DNA of 64,000 nucleotides from the NCBI RefSeq assembly GCF_001659605.2, contig NC_035168.2:1768912-1832911 (forward strand), given 5' to 3'. The DNA is from Manihot esculenta. Its lineage: Eukaryota > Streptophyta > Magnoliopsida > Malpighiales > Euphorbiaceae. The number at the start of each line of letters is the position of its first letter. The stretch's first letter is position 1. The position numbers and the translations under genes were made by a program. The notes under the pieces are model-generated. The model was not told the origin of the DNA and ran no database searches. It saw nothing but the letters and a program-made list of their open reading frames with translations. Positions 1-10,920 of this stretch are shown one piece after another.

Positions 1-422
1 GGGGAAGATGGATACATAGGATATGGTGGATAGTACGGAGGATAAGGCATATATGGCATGTAAGAAGGATATGGCACAAAACTAGAGTACTCCGACATAC
101 CTCCCATCGGATACTCTGGATAGCCAAAACCTGAGGTCTGCGCACCTCCCTGCGACTCTCCCATACCTTCCTCAAATCTGCCTATACCCATGCTGTCATC
201 TCTAGACTGATCAATCTCCATAGCTTCCCTCCTTTCCTCTGATCTTTCTCCCCTAACTGTTCCTCTTCTGCTCTCGTCTACAGACCTTCTAGGGTCTATT
301 GACGTACCTTCCCTGCTAGATCTCTGAGACCTTGCCCTCGGCAATGCAGGAGGACGAGCAGTTGGTCTCTCACTCTCTGGTGGGACTCCAGTCAATCGAG
401 CTGATCGATGAGTTCCTCTCAT
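1..422 (-). CDS. Gag N-terminus of Ty3/Gypsy element (partial)
   Basis: An ATG at 422-420 on the minus strand opens a frame of about 140 codons with no stop to the window edge. The first half is rich in Arg, Ser and Glu (starts MRGTHRSARLTG). The second half is a Tyr/Pro/Met-rich stretch with repeated PYP and MPY steps. This composition is typical of the disordered N-terminal arm of plant chromovirus Gag; the structured capsid part lies outside the window. It starts about 200 bases downstream of the PBS, as expected for gag. It would form the particle that packages element RNA. Identity as Gag is inferred from position rather than from a recognised domain. Confidence 0.7.
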   Translation of the reverse strand, partial: MRGTHRSARLTGVPPESERPTARPPALPRARSQRSSREGTSIDPRRSVDESRRGTVRGERSEERREAMEIDQSRDDSMGIGRFEEGMGESQGGAQTSGFGYPEYPMGGMSEYSSFVPYPSYMPYMPYPPYYPPYPMYPSS

Positions 423-620
423 CTTTACTCTCTGGAAACACAACATATAACATAGCACTTTAGCACATAAACAACACATAACAATAAGGCACATGCATAA
501 CTCATGGCATATCACAGATAGGACGCAACACCCTATCCTAGTGGACATGATTTCCTATTATGCTTGACCACTCTCTATGAGCCCGACACTGTCTCTATAG
601 GTCCGATCATGTGAACCTGA

Positions 621-633
621 GGCTCTGATACCA
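621..633 (-). other. Primer-binding site (initiator tRNA-Met)
   Basis: On the minus strand this reads TGGTATCAGAGCC, the standard plant LTR-retrotransposon primer-binding site for tRNA-iMet. It lies three bases after the LTR end (ACA at 639-637). It fixes the orientation of the element and the 5' LTR boundary. Confidence 0.92.
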
Positions 634-820
634 ATCTGTAACGACCCCAAAATGGACCGTCACCGGCGCTAGGATTCAGGTCGGCTTAAGGCCGCCAGAA
701 CCCGTAGCAAGCCTGCTATACTCTCTGTGTACCTGTAAAACTCATACATGATCATACATTTTCTGTGAAAAATAAAAATTCTTTTCTCTGTACCAAGGCT
801 TAACCTGTGCATGCACTATC

Positions 821-870
821 TCTGTACTCTGTACTCTGTACTCTGTACTCTGTATTCTGTACTCTGTACC
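821..870. repeat. CTCTGTA heptamer microsatellite
   Basis: Seven or so tandem copies of CTCTGTA, one of them with a T substitution (CTCTGTATT), lie inside the 5' LTR. A simple repeat. Confidence 0.9.
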
Positions 871-1347
871 CCTGACTAGAGCTTGCTCTAGATGGGTTAA
901 CTCATACCTGTTAAGCCTGGTTTTTCACATACAGTAAAACATATATACATATCCAGATCATGTACAACACATACAGCACTAAGTCAAGCACATTTCTAAC
1001 TTTAGACACACAATTATTACATCTCTTTAATATTACATGTCCTCTCTAAGCTATTACAAATCTCTTTACTCTTTCCGTACTCTGCTGGACTGTCCCTGTA
1101 CACTGTCCACTGAACCTGCAAAACTGGGGTTAAGGGAGTGAGATGAGCTCTATAGCCCAGTGAGTAGAACAGTAAAACATCTCAGTAAAACATGCTCTCA
1201 TGGAATGCGTCATAACACAGACAAACCACATCAAGAGTAAACCTGTCACCACATAGTCCCAGTAACTCTGTGCCAGGGCGTAAAATCGAGCACCTGGTCT
1301 TCCTGTCATATATGTATATGTGTATATAACACCTCTGTACTTACCAT

Positions 1348-1460
1348 TGCCAGGGCGTAGTCAAAGGCTCATGGTCTTTACTATAACTGCCAGGGCGTAG
1401 TCAAAGGCTCCTGGTCTTTACTATACCTGCCAGGGCGTAGTCAAAGGCTCCTGGACTTCC
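1348..1460. repeat. 40-bp minisatellite in LTR, three units
   Basis: Units start at 1348, 1388 and 1428, each beginning TGCCAGGGCGTAGTCAAAGG. The related LTR at 3620-5956 carries a different 44-bp minisatellite at the corresponding position near its 3' end. Confidence 0.88.
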
Positions 1461-3605
1461 TGTCTGAGACTATTGGATCATTCAACATTCACCCACATCA
1501 ACAAATAACTATGCAATGCAACATATTCGTGGATACTAATGCAATCAACCTATGGCATAATCATGATGCATGAGATATGCTAAAACATTCCATTAGTCAA
1601 TTAAAAGAGTTAAGTTTAGTTCCACTCACCTCTGGCTAACTGGACTGACTGACTCTGCAGGCTCTGAAAACGCTGGACAGTACTCACTGCTGCTCTCCCT
1701 GGTTCCTCTGGTCTGTATAGGTACAGATAAACTCAAATGAGGGACCAAACTAGCTTATGACCAACTCTATTAAACTTCCCAAGACTCCCCTTAAACTCAC
1801 TCTAAACCTCATGCAAAGCATGCAAAAGAAGGCTGGACAAAACACTTTCGGCGGCAGGTTCGGCGGCCGAAAGTCCTCTCCAGAGACGAAACTCAAGCAC
1901 CTTCGGCGGCCGAATCTCAAGCTTCGGCGGCCGAACCCTTTCGGGGGCAAGTTTCGAGGGCCAAAAGGCACTCCAGAGACGAAAGTCTCTAACCTTCGGC
2001 GGCACCTTCGGCGGCCGAATCCCCCAAACAGAGCCGAACATGCAAAACTCGCGGGGGCAAGCTGTGGCAGCCTAAGCCACCATGCAAGAGGTTCGGCGGC
2101 CGAATGAACCTTCGGCTGCCGAACCTGAGTTCATCCAGAACTCAGCCCCGACGGCAAACAAGCTCCTCCATCCTTTCAATCTCTCAAAACATGCACACTC
2201 AACTCCTCAACACACATATACTCATGTATATGTACAGAGGGGTCCAAAACTACCTAAAAACCCCAACAAACACAGCAAACATAACACATAATCATGCTTA
2301 CAAGCTAAACCATAAAAAAAAACACCCTTTGTTACCTAAGCATGCATCTCTACCCAAACCTTCATAAAACTTCTGTAAAACAGTAACACATGTGCAAGAT
2401 CTTCACTTACCTCCTGTATTCAAGAAGATGAACGCTCTGAACAAAGAAAATGGATCAACTCTCTTCAAACTCATAAACGCTCAAACCTAAGCTTTTTGCT
2501 TCAACCCTTCACCACCTTGTGAAAACCAACAAAACAACCCACTTTGCAGGAGCTGTACAACATAGGAGACGTGGCCAAGCTTCTGGACCAGGTTTGGAGC
2601 CAACACCTGTCCACAATGCTGACTAAGGAAGGCTCAATAGGTGGCTAGCCAACTCAGCTTTGGCTGCCGAATCGCATGCAAAACCATGCAACATTCGGGG
2701 GCCGAACCTGACCTGCGGAAGCCGAACATTGGGCACTTTCGGCGGCCGAACTTACCTTCGGCGGCCGAACTTGGCAAAAGTCTCCATAGACTTTTCTCTT
2801 CCAACCTCAAACCAATTCAACGAAAAACCGCACAACATCTCTTATACTGAAGAAAAAACAATAAACAAACCCGTCTCGAGACTTCCGACTTCCTGGACTC
2901 CACCGGAAAGTAGAATTCCGATGTCGGACTCCAGCCGGGTATTACAATAGGGGTGCCTAGAAGTTAATATCAGCCCATTAGGCTCATCGTTTACGCAGGA
3001 AAGGTTGTCAGAGGGTTCTAGCTCTTGTGAGCGAGTTTAGCAGTCAGGTCAGGGAATCAGCCTCAGTGCCCGTTGCTAGTAAGTACTAGATGTTTCTCAG
3101 GCGAGCTGTCAGGTTTACCATCTGTTAGGGAGTTAGAGTATGGAATAAGAGTGGTATCTGGACGCAGAACCATTTCTTTCCTTCCCCTACAGGATGGCAC
3201 CTGCAGAGAGAGAGAGAGTTAAGAGTAGTAAAAAGGTTTGGTAAATAAAGGTTTTATCCGACCTAGTACCTCACCCTGGAATGTTCCAGAGTTGTTATGG
3301 GAAACGAAGGATGAATTCTTGAGATTTTGTAGCAACTTTAAGTGGTTACCAGGTATTCCTAGTTAGGATTGATCTCGTAGAACAGCTTGTAAGAGCTGAT
3401 TATGGTTTTCCTAGATAGATCAACGTTTTGTGTATCACTTGTTAAGAGTTAGGAAGTGAAAGTTAGAAGAGAGATCCATAGAGGAAAGATGAATAGAAAA
3501 AGGATAAAGATCAGAGTGCGCAGCGGAAGCTGTGGATTTCAAGAGTAGGTTGAGGTCTTGATTGTTTATTTATTTGTTTTTAACATTCGAGGACGAATAT
3601 TTTTT

Positions 3606-3618
3606 AAAGGGGGGAAGA
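3606..3618 (+). other. Polypurine tract
   Basis: AAAGGGGGGAAGA lies one base before the LTR start TGTAATACCC at 3620. It is the plus-strand priming site and fixes the orientation of this element as plus. Confidence 0.85.
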
Positions 3619-3619
3619 A

Positions 3620-5956
3620 TGTAATACCCGGCTAGATCAGGCATCGAAATTCTTACCATCCGGTGGAATTCGAGGATGTCGGAGTTTTCTAGAAGGGTAA
3701 GAGAAAGGTTTTCTAAAATGTTTTTAAGTATTTTAAAGATTTTGAATGATATAGGATCGAGTTTTGAAGAGAAAAGACTATGGGGACAATTGCCAGGTTC
3801 GGCCGCCGAAGGTAAAGTTCGGCCGCCGAAAGTGCTTTAGGTTTGGCTTCCAAAAGCTCAAGTTCGGCCCCCGAACGTTGCATGGTTTTGCATGCAGGTT
3901 TGGCTGCCGAAGGTGAGTCAGTCAGCCCTCTATATCAGTGCCTCCAGTCGGTGAAATGGATAAGGATTTCCTTCTTTTCACTTCCTAAGGTGAGGCCACG
4001 TCTCCATGAGTCATCCTCATGATTTTATCAAAGTTTGCAAAGTTTTAAAGTGTTTTGTAGTGGTTTTGAAGGTTTTAAGTGCAAAAGCTAAGTTTTGAGG
4101 TTTGGTGAGGGTGAAGAGGAGTTTCTCCATATTGTTGAGTTCAGCTCGTTCAACTTCTTGTTATCAAGAGGTAAGAGAAGATTCTGAGCTTTTTTAGAGG
4201 ATTTATAGAGGTTTTATGGAGGTTTGGGTAGAGTTGCATGTTTAGGTTTAAAAGTGTGTTTTTGGTGTTTTGATGATGAAAGCATATTTATGTGTTATGC
4301 TATGTTGTTTTGTTGGGGTTGTAAGTTAGTTTTGGACCCCTTTGTGCATATACTTGAGTATATGTAAGTTAAGAAGTTGTGTTATGTATGTTTTGAAGGT
4401 TGGAATGGATTGAGGAGCTTGGTTGTGCACAAAGCTGAGTTCTGGATGAACTCAGGTTCGGCAGCCGAAGGTACATTCGGCCGCCGAACCCCTTGAGAGG
4501 TGGCTTTGGCTGCCTCAGCTCACCCCCGAGAGTTTTGAAGTTCGGCTCTGGAAGGGGGATTCGGCCGCCGAAGGTGCCGCCGAAGGTTAGAGACTTTCGT
4601 CTCTGGAGTGTCTTTCAGCCCCCGAACCTTGCCCCCAAAAGGGTTCGGCAGCCGAAAGTAGAGATTCGGCCGCCGAAGGTGCTTGAGTTTCGGCTCTGGA
4701 GAGGACATTCGGCCGCCGAACCTGCCGTCGAAAGTGTTCTGTCCAGTTTTCTTTTGCATGCTTTATGTGATTGTTCTAGGAGCTTTTTGAGGGGTTTTGG
4801 GAAGTTGTTTAAGAGTTGTTTATGAGTTGTTTAGGGTATGTTTGACACCTTATTCGAGTCCATTTGTGTAGGATTGGACCCGAGAGATCGAGGAGGTCAC
4901 CAGTGTTAGCTATTGCAGAGTCAGTTCAGTATCTGCTAGAGGAGCAGAGGTGAGTAGAACTAAACTTAATCTTTTATACTGAGAAAATGGAATGCTTTAG
5001 TATAGTTCATGCATCATGGATGCCATGTTATGTACTAGGGTGATTGCATTAGAATCACGAATATGGTGCATTGCATTATTTACTGATAGTGGGGATTGGA
5101 CCAAGGCGACATCAATAGCCCACGATCTGTCATGGTAGTGAAAATCCTGTGTGAGTTCCTTCGGGAATCGGGTGCCGACAGAGGGAGTTTTGAGGTCATG
5201 TCTAATCCGAGATGTGAAATGTTTGTGTTGTGACGCATTTCATGAAAGTGTGTAATTAATGAACTGTTTTCAGTGTTTCTACTCACTGGGCTTTAGAAGC
5301 TCATCCCTTTCCCGTAATCTCAGTTTTGTAGGTTCAGAGTTAGCTGGAAAGTCAGAAGCAGCAGAGTGTTGACTAAAGGATTGCTTGTGTAATAGAATAG
5401 TATGGACATGATGTATATTAAAGAGATATATGTAAAGGCATGTAATAGATAGTAAGTCAGTGTGTTATGGTTTAGAATGTGCTTTGCCTAGTGTATGCTT
5501 AATCCCTTGTGTATGCATGTATCCTGTTTTATGTTTCTTGATGAGAAATGAGTCAAACCAGGCTTAATAGATGTTGTGTTACGAAAACTCCAGTAAACAT
5601 ATAACTGTGAGGGAAGACAGGGTTTGATTCCCTTGACCCAAGACCAGGCTGTGAGGGAAGACCGGGTTTGATTCCCGTGACCCAAGATCAGACCGTAAGG
5701 GAAGACCGGGTTTGATTCCCGTGACTCTACGGACATGCTTACTGGTGTAAGCCCTGGGGGCTATTTCAGATTGGAATATCTGAGTATTTTAAGGTTAAGT
5801 CTGGTAGTTTTTAAAGAAAAGTTTTCCAGTTGTCCGTTTATGTCGGATCATGTATGGGATTCTGTCAGCTATTTGGAGTTCAGGTTAGGCTTGCTACGGG
5901 TTCTGGCGGCCTTAAGCCGATCTGGATCCTAGCGTCGAGCAGTTTGGGCCGTTACA
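3620..5956 (+). repeat. LTR of the older Ty3/Gypsy element
   Basis: It runs from TGTAATACCCGG to GGGCCGTTACA, about 2.34 kb. It carries many copies of TTCGGCCGCCGAA and variants at about 3795-3910 and 4450-4740, plus three 44-bp units at 5607-5734. It is clearly related to the LTR at 637-2946 but diverged and in opposite orientation, so the two are not the two LTRs of one insertion. Confidence 0.85.
5607..5734. repeat. 44-bp minisatellite in LTR, three units
   Basis: Three units start at 5607, 5651 and 5695, each containing GGGAAGAC followed by GGGTTTGATTCCC. The unit contains a small GGG...CCC stem. Confidence 0.88.
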
Positions 5957-5985
5957 GAGAGGTACCAGTTTCCGGGCTGTTACAA

Positions 5986-6588
5986 CAAGGATCTATCCTA
6001 ATAGCACTAATATATAAAATTCATTATAAAGCTATGAATTCAGTATTTGGAATTAAATATAAATTACAACCTAAGAAGGGAGAAACACGGTTTTTACAAA
6101 CAGATTTAACTAAAATAAATACTGTAATACCTAAAACAATACAATGGAAAGATATAACATTACCAGAAGTATGGGTTTTAAAAGGTATAGTACCTCCACC
6201 AGAACAAGAAAAGGTAAAACCAAATACAAGTCTAAGTAAGATAGAACAGTTTGAAGATGGTAAAGTATCATTAGAATTCAATAGAAGTGTAACTAGTAGA
6301 TATACAGAATCATCATCGTCAGTAGTAACAAAAGATATAGGAAGAGTATCAGCTATACCATCAGTAATATATGCAACTTATAGAAAAGATGAGCCTAAAC
6401 CTATAATCCAAACTATTGTAAAACCCATATATTCTACGTCAGATATTCCAGATAGACATCTTAAAATGAAAGTAGTAGACTATAGTTCTTCGGTTCCCCA
6501 AGCAGTTTATAATCCAGTAGAAAATTATTTAAATCAGCAGGCTGAAATAGCACCTTCTTCACTATCATCACATCAGCATCTGCTATAA
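5986..6588 (+). pseudogene. Caulimovirid movement protein, C-terminal fragment
   Basis: The frame is open from the junction at about 5986 to the stop at 6586-6588. It contains the family pattern ALIYKIHYKAMNS, then QTDLTKINTVIPKTIQW, as in the C-terminal half of the 30K-type movement domain of caulimovirids. In the living virus this protein enlarges plasmodesmata for cell-to-cell movement. The N-terminal half is absent, replaced by LTR sequence. The ORF reading back to about 5830 is an artefact of that fusion. The remaining tail is Ser/Pro-rich and low in complexity. Confidence 0.75.
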
Positions 6589-6671
6589 CAGAAAATATAA
6601 ATAATATAAATAGATAATTAAATGTCCTTACTAAAGAAAAAATTGAAAAGAAATCTTTAAAAGAAATAACT

Positions 6672-8440
6672 ATGACAAAAAATTTAAGAAAATTAAATAA
6701 AATTGTTAAAGAAAATAATTTTGAAAAATTAAAAGAAGAATATTTTGAATATGTTAGTAAAATAGAAAAAATAAAATTCTTTGAGTGGTTTGAATTAAGA
6801 AAGATAAAAAGTATAAATCCAATAACAGTAAGAAATAAAAGGGCAGAATGGATTGTAAATGATAAGGTAATTCAAAGTGATTTTCCACCTAAGACGATTA
6901 GTAAAATAAAACATGGAGAAAATGAAATAATTTGTACACCATATAAAATAGCTAAAGAAAATGATACAGATAAAAAGGTCGTAGAGCATAATAATTTCAG
7001 TAATGCAAGTTTAATATGTATAGGAACTCAGTTAAAAAAGATAGAGAAAATTTTAAAAGAAAAAGAAATAGAAATAGAAGAGAAAAAAGAAATAAAACCG
7101 CATATTTTTAAACCATACCAGATATCAAGTTCAAGTCAAAAGGAATTAAAAGCAAATAAAAATGAATTTTTGCAAAGTCTGAAAGACCAATTAAGTAAAA
7201 TAGAAACTTCAGAATCTAGTAAAAACATAATTCCAGAGATACCTCAGTCCAGAAATATAAATGTAATAGAGGAAGAATCAGGATCTGAAATTGAGCAAAG
7301 TCAGCCAGATTCAGAAAATATAAAACAATTTGAAATAAACCCCATATCTCATAGAGAAATAGTAAGTAAAGCACCAGATCTAGGACTATTAGACAAACCA
7401 ATTAGTACCTCCCAGTTCAAGTATAATGCATCAACAGTCTATGAATGGAATATAGATGGATTATCTGAATATAATATTTTAAGTTTATTACAACAAATAT
7501 CTTGCTTCAGATAGAGCAATAGCTGAAATAATTATAGCAGGATTTACATGACAATTAAAAGGTTGGTGGAATTACCATCTAACAGCTATACATCAGTTAA
7601 AAATTTTAAACTCAATTCAGGTAAATAGTGATGGTGAACCCATATATAATGAGTTAGGAGAAACTATTCAGGATGCGGTATCAACCTTAATTCTAACAAT
7701 TTCATTACATTTTATAGGAGACCCCTCTCTTTTAAAAGATAAAAATGCAGAATTACTGAGTAATTTAAAATGTAAAAAACTAAGTGATTTTCAGTATTAT
7801 AAAACTACATTTTTTACTAGGTTAATGTTAAGAGAAGATTCAAATCAAGATTTTTGGAAAGAAAAATTCCTAGTAGGACTTCCTTATTTTCTAGGGGAGA
7901 AAGTTAGGAATAACATAAAATAATAATTTGGTAACCCAATACCATATAGACTTCCTTATTTTCTAGGGGAGAAAGTTAGGAATAACATAAAATAATAATT
8001 TGGTAACCCAATACCATATAGAAAATTAACATATGGCCAATTAATAAGTATAATTCAAAAGGAATGATTACAGATTTGTCAAGATTTAAAATTGCGAAGG
8101 ACTTTAAAATATGAAATGCATAAAACTAAACAGGAATTAGGATCTTTTTGAAAACAATTTGATTATAGCATAAGGCAAGATAAAAATTGTAATGGCCAAT
8201 GTTCTAAATCTAAACCAAAAAAATATTATAAGAAGGATCAGTATTATAAGAGAAAATATATAATAAAACCTAGTAAAGAAGAATACTATAAAAAAAAATT
8301 ATAAACCTTATAAAAAATATAGGAAGAAAACCCTAATAAATAAGACTCAGAATAAAAAATCATTTAAAGATCTAACATGTTACAATTATGGACAGAAATG
8401 TCATACATCTAAATTTTGCAGGTTCAATAAAAAATTAAAT
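6672..8440 (+). pseudogene. Caulimovirid coat-protein region with zinc knuckle, broken
   Basis: An open stretch at 6672-7514 is Lys/Glu-rich and ends where the coat core begins. The frame is then lost at about 7505 and the similarity continues in another frame, with a TGA at 7549, a double TAA at about 7921, and TGAs at 8065 and 8150. The conserved core includes KGWWNYHL and the LVGLPYFLGEK stretch typical of caulimovirid capsid protein. A knuckle of C-X2-C-X4-H-X4-C type lies at about 8380-8422, but its second Cys position is Tyr (CYNYGQKCH), so zinc binding would be lost. A 72-bp tandem duplication lies at 7877-8020. Confidence 0.75.
7877..8020 (+). repeat. 72-bp tandem duplication inside the coat-protein region
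   Basis: Unit one is 7877-7948 and unit two is 7949-8020, apparently identical. Each carries the same TAATAA double stop, so the stop predates the duplication. The duplication therefore happened after the copy was already dead, in the genome and not in a replicating virus. Confidence 0.92.
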
Positions 8441-8449
8441 GAGTTAGAT

Positions 8450-8671
8450 TTGGATGAAGAGATAGTAAATAAAATTCGGAAAATATATATAGATTCAGAA
8501 AGTTCAGAATCAGATCTAATAGAAAGTGAAAACCAGATAGATGAGTTAGGATCTAGCTTGTCAGAAAAAACCATAAGTGTCCTAACTAAAGAGCAAGTCT
8601 CATTATTGAAATTAATAAATAATATAGAAGATAATAATACTAAAGAAAAATTTCTTAAAAAATTAATTTAA
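8450..8671 (+). pseudogene. Caulimovirid polyprotein linker fragment
   Basis: An open stretch of 73 codons between the zinc knuckle and the protease, rich in Glu, Ser and Lys (repeated SES and ENQ steps). It reads as the acidic linker between coat protein and protease in caulimovirid polyproteins. No catalytic motif is seen. The frame ends in TAA at 8669-8671 and linker-like coding continues in other frames to about 8948. Confidence 0.45.
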
Positions 8672-8948
8672 AGTTTTGATGAAATAGAAGAAGAAAAAAG
8701 TATCGTTCCCAAGATAGAAAAACAAACTTATGATTTAACTAAAATATTAAGTAAAAATAAAAAACCTAAAGAAACAGTATCTATAGAAGAATTGCAAAGA
8801 GAAATTAGAATAATAAAAACTGAAGTAAAGGATTTAAAGCAAAGATTCAAAACGAATAAAATTCTTAGAAGAATAATTAATTTCTGAATCATCCTCCTCA
8901 TCTGAAGAAGCAGAAGAGGAAGGTAACGAATATGGTAAAATAAGTCAA

Positions 8949-9284
8949 TTGGAAAATGAAGAAGTAGATAATAATTTTATATTATTACTACAAGAAATAA
9001 CTTTTAGAAAATATTTATTAAAATTAACTATTAAATTATCAGAGGATTTCGATACTATAGCATTATTTGACACAGGAGCAGATTTAAATTGCATAAAATA
9101 CAGCTTAGTACCTAAAAGATTTTGGCAAGAGACTAAAGAAAAATTAAAAACAGCAAATATGACTAATCTAAATATTTTAGGAAAGACAGAAGCATTAATA
9201 GTAAATCAGGATTTAGAAATAAAAACTGTATTTTTATTGTCTCAACAAATAAATCATATGGTAATCTTAGGAACCCCTTTATAA
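8949..9284 (+). pseudogene. Caulimovirid aspartic protease domain
   Basis: An open stretch holding the retropepsin active-site triad in LFDTGADLNCI (about 9063-9092), followed further on by a VILGTPL motif (about 9261-9281), the usual second conserved block. This domain would process the viral polyprotein. The frame stops right after GTPL, whereas the intact polyprotein would run on into RT. Recognised by motif and position only. Confidence 0.75.
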
Positions 9285-9417
9285 ACCTAATAACACCTTA
9301 TTTAGTAAAAGATGACTGTATAGAAATTAAAATAAAAAATAAAAGGATTAGAATGGATTTTACAGAAAAACCTAAAAGAAAAAATTTAAATCTAAAAAAA
9401 CACATTGCATTAGGACA

Positions 9418-10362
9418 ATGGAAATAAATTCAATAATAAAATCTAGGACGAAAGATTTAAAAGATTTAAAAAATAATGTACACTTAACTAGAATTAAAAA
9501 CCAATTAGAAAGTGAAACTATAAAGATTAGAATAGAAAAATTAAAAAATTATATGAAAAAAAAATTATGTGCAGATCATCATAATGCCTTTTGGACTAGA
9601 AAACAACATATAGTAAATTTACCGTATGAAGAAAGATTTAATAAAAAATCAATTTCAACTAAAGACTGACCAATTCAGATGGCACCTGAATTGTTAGAAC
9701 ATTGTAAGAAAGAAATTAAAGAATTAGAGATTAAAAATTTAACTAGTAAATCAAGAAGTCCTTGGTCGTGTGCAACCTTTTATATTAATAAAAATGCAGA
9801 AATCGAAAGAGGTATACCAATGTTAGTTATAAATTATAAACCATTAAATACAATATTAAAATGGATTAGATACACTATCCCTAATAAAAAAGATCTTTTA
9901 AATAAATTATATAATGCAAATATTTTTAATAAATTTGATATGAAATCAGGATAGTGGCAGATTCAAATCCATCCTAAAGATAGGTATAAAATAGCATTTA
10001 CTGTTCCTTTTGGTTAGTATGAATGGAATGTAATGCCTTTTGGTTTAAAAAATGTACCATCAGAATTCCAGCGAATAATGAATGACATTTTTAATCCTTA
10101 CTCAAAATTTTGTATAGTTTATATAGATGATGTCTTAGTATTCAGCCAGAGTATAGAAGAACATTTTAAACATTTAAAGACATTTTGTATGATAATAAAA
10201 AAGAATGGATTAGCTCTAAGTAAAACTAAAATGAATCTATTTCAAATTAAAATTAGATTTTTAGGACATTACATAAAACATGGCATAATTCAACCTATAG
10301 AAAGAACAATGGTATTTGGAGAAAAATTTCTAGATGAGATAACTAATAAAACCCAGTTATAG
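9418..10362 (+). pseudogene. Caulimovirid reverse transcriptase, broken
   Basis: Three consecutive open pieces (9418-9669, 9679-9954, 10033-10362) are separated by stops including TGA at 9667, TAG at 9952 and TAG at about 10016. Visible RT blocks are SRSPWSCATFY, FNKFDMKSG, MPFGLKN(V)PSEFQ and the catalytic YIDD at 10120-10131, followed by the FLGH block. The order and the YIDDVLVFS form are those of Caulimoviridae RT. It converts pregenomic RNA to DNA in a functional virus; here the stops abolish it. Confidence 0.88.
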
Positions 10363-10416
10363 AGATTTTTAGGATGTTTAAATTATATTATAGATTTTTA
10401 TCCAAATTTAGATAGA

Positions 10417-10920
10417 ATGATAAAACCATTGCATGATAGACTTAAGAAAAATGCTGGCCCATGGACTGAAGAACATACCAGTATTATAAAGTATATAAAG
10501 TCTTTAGTAAAGGAAATTCCTTATTTGTATATTCCAAATCCGAATGCATTTAAAACTGTGGAAACGGATGCTTCAGATTTAGGATATGGAGGGATTCTAA
10601 AACAAAAAATAGATGATAAGGAAAGAATAATCCAGCTGGAATACTACCCAGATAAATTATTCTACAATTAAGAAAAAAAATTTAAATATTGTAATTTGCA
10701 TAAATAAATTTCAGTTTGATTTGTTGAATCAAAAGTTTTTAGTAAAAATTGATTGTAAATCAGCTAAAGATGTTTTTTTTTAAAAAAAGGATGTCAAAAA
10801 CCTTGTCTCTAAACAGATTTTTGCTAGATGGCAAACAATTTTAAATATTTTCGATTTTGATATTGAATACATTAAGGAAGTAATAATAATATACTAGATT
10901 TTCTAACAAGAGAATTTTTA
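10417..10920 (+). pseudogene. Caulimovirid RNase H domain, broken
   Basis: The open stretch 10417-10671 carries the RNase H1-like start TVETDASDLGYGGIL (about 10555-10599), with the catalytic Asp in ETDAS. Similarity then continues in other frames to about 10920, where LDFLTREF, the usual end of caulimovirid RT polyproteins, is read. A poly-T/poly-A slip at about 10770-10790 is one of the frame breaks. Confidence 0.72.

Larger units (their letters stand above)
1..2946 (-). mobile_element. Ty3/Gypsy LTR retrotransposon, Tekay/Del-like, 5' end only
   Basis: On the minus strand the order is 5' LTR (2946 down to 637), a primer-binding site complementary to initiator tRNA-Met (633-621), a leader, then an open gag reading frame that runs off the window at base 1. 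The LTR ends in TGTAAT...GTTACA. The element sits inside an older, related plus-strand copy whose 3' remnant resumes at 2947, so the expected target duplication would be ATAGG (2947-2951), with its partner outside the window. The open gag frame and intact PBS suggest a fairly young copy. The Tekay/Del assignment rests on LTR and PPT style, not on an RT sequence, which is not in the window. Confidence 0.85.
637..2946 (-). repeat. 5' LTR, about 2.3 kb
   Basis: The ends are TGTAATACCC (minus strand, from 2946) and GTTACA (to 637). It is similar to the LTR at 3620-5956 at both ends, for example in the terminal block with GGCGGCCTTAAGCCGA. Inside are a heptanucleotide run of CTCTGTA at about 821-870, three 40-bp minisatellite units at 1348-1460, and many copies of the palindrome TTCGGCGGCCGAA at about 1845-2130 and 2665-2775. 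Short open frames over these repeats have no protein-like character and are not genes. Confidence 0.88.
2947..5956 (+). mobile_element. Truncated Ty3/Gypsy element: pol 3' remnant plus 3' LTR
   Basis: Bases 2947-3619 are the decayed 3' end of a chromovirus polyprotein and its tail. A short stretch at about 3275-3330 resembles the end of the integrase region. The trailer has the ATTCGAGGACGAAT signature (3586-3599) usual just before the PPT of Tekay/Del elements. The polypurine tract AAAGGGGGGAAGA (about 3606-3618) precedes the LTR starting TGTAATACCC at 3620. The 5' part of the element is interrupted by the minus-strand element ending at 2946. No complete ORF remains. Confidence 0.8.

Noticed and set aside
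1750..2950. Open frames of 70-115 codons in the LTR
   Set aside because: They read through TTCGGCGGCCGAA repeats on both strands, giving Arg/Pro-rich peptides; they lie in an LTR and are not genes.
5830..5985. N-terminal extension of the movement-protein ORF
   Set aside because: This part translates LTR sequence; the viral similarity begins only at about 5986.
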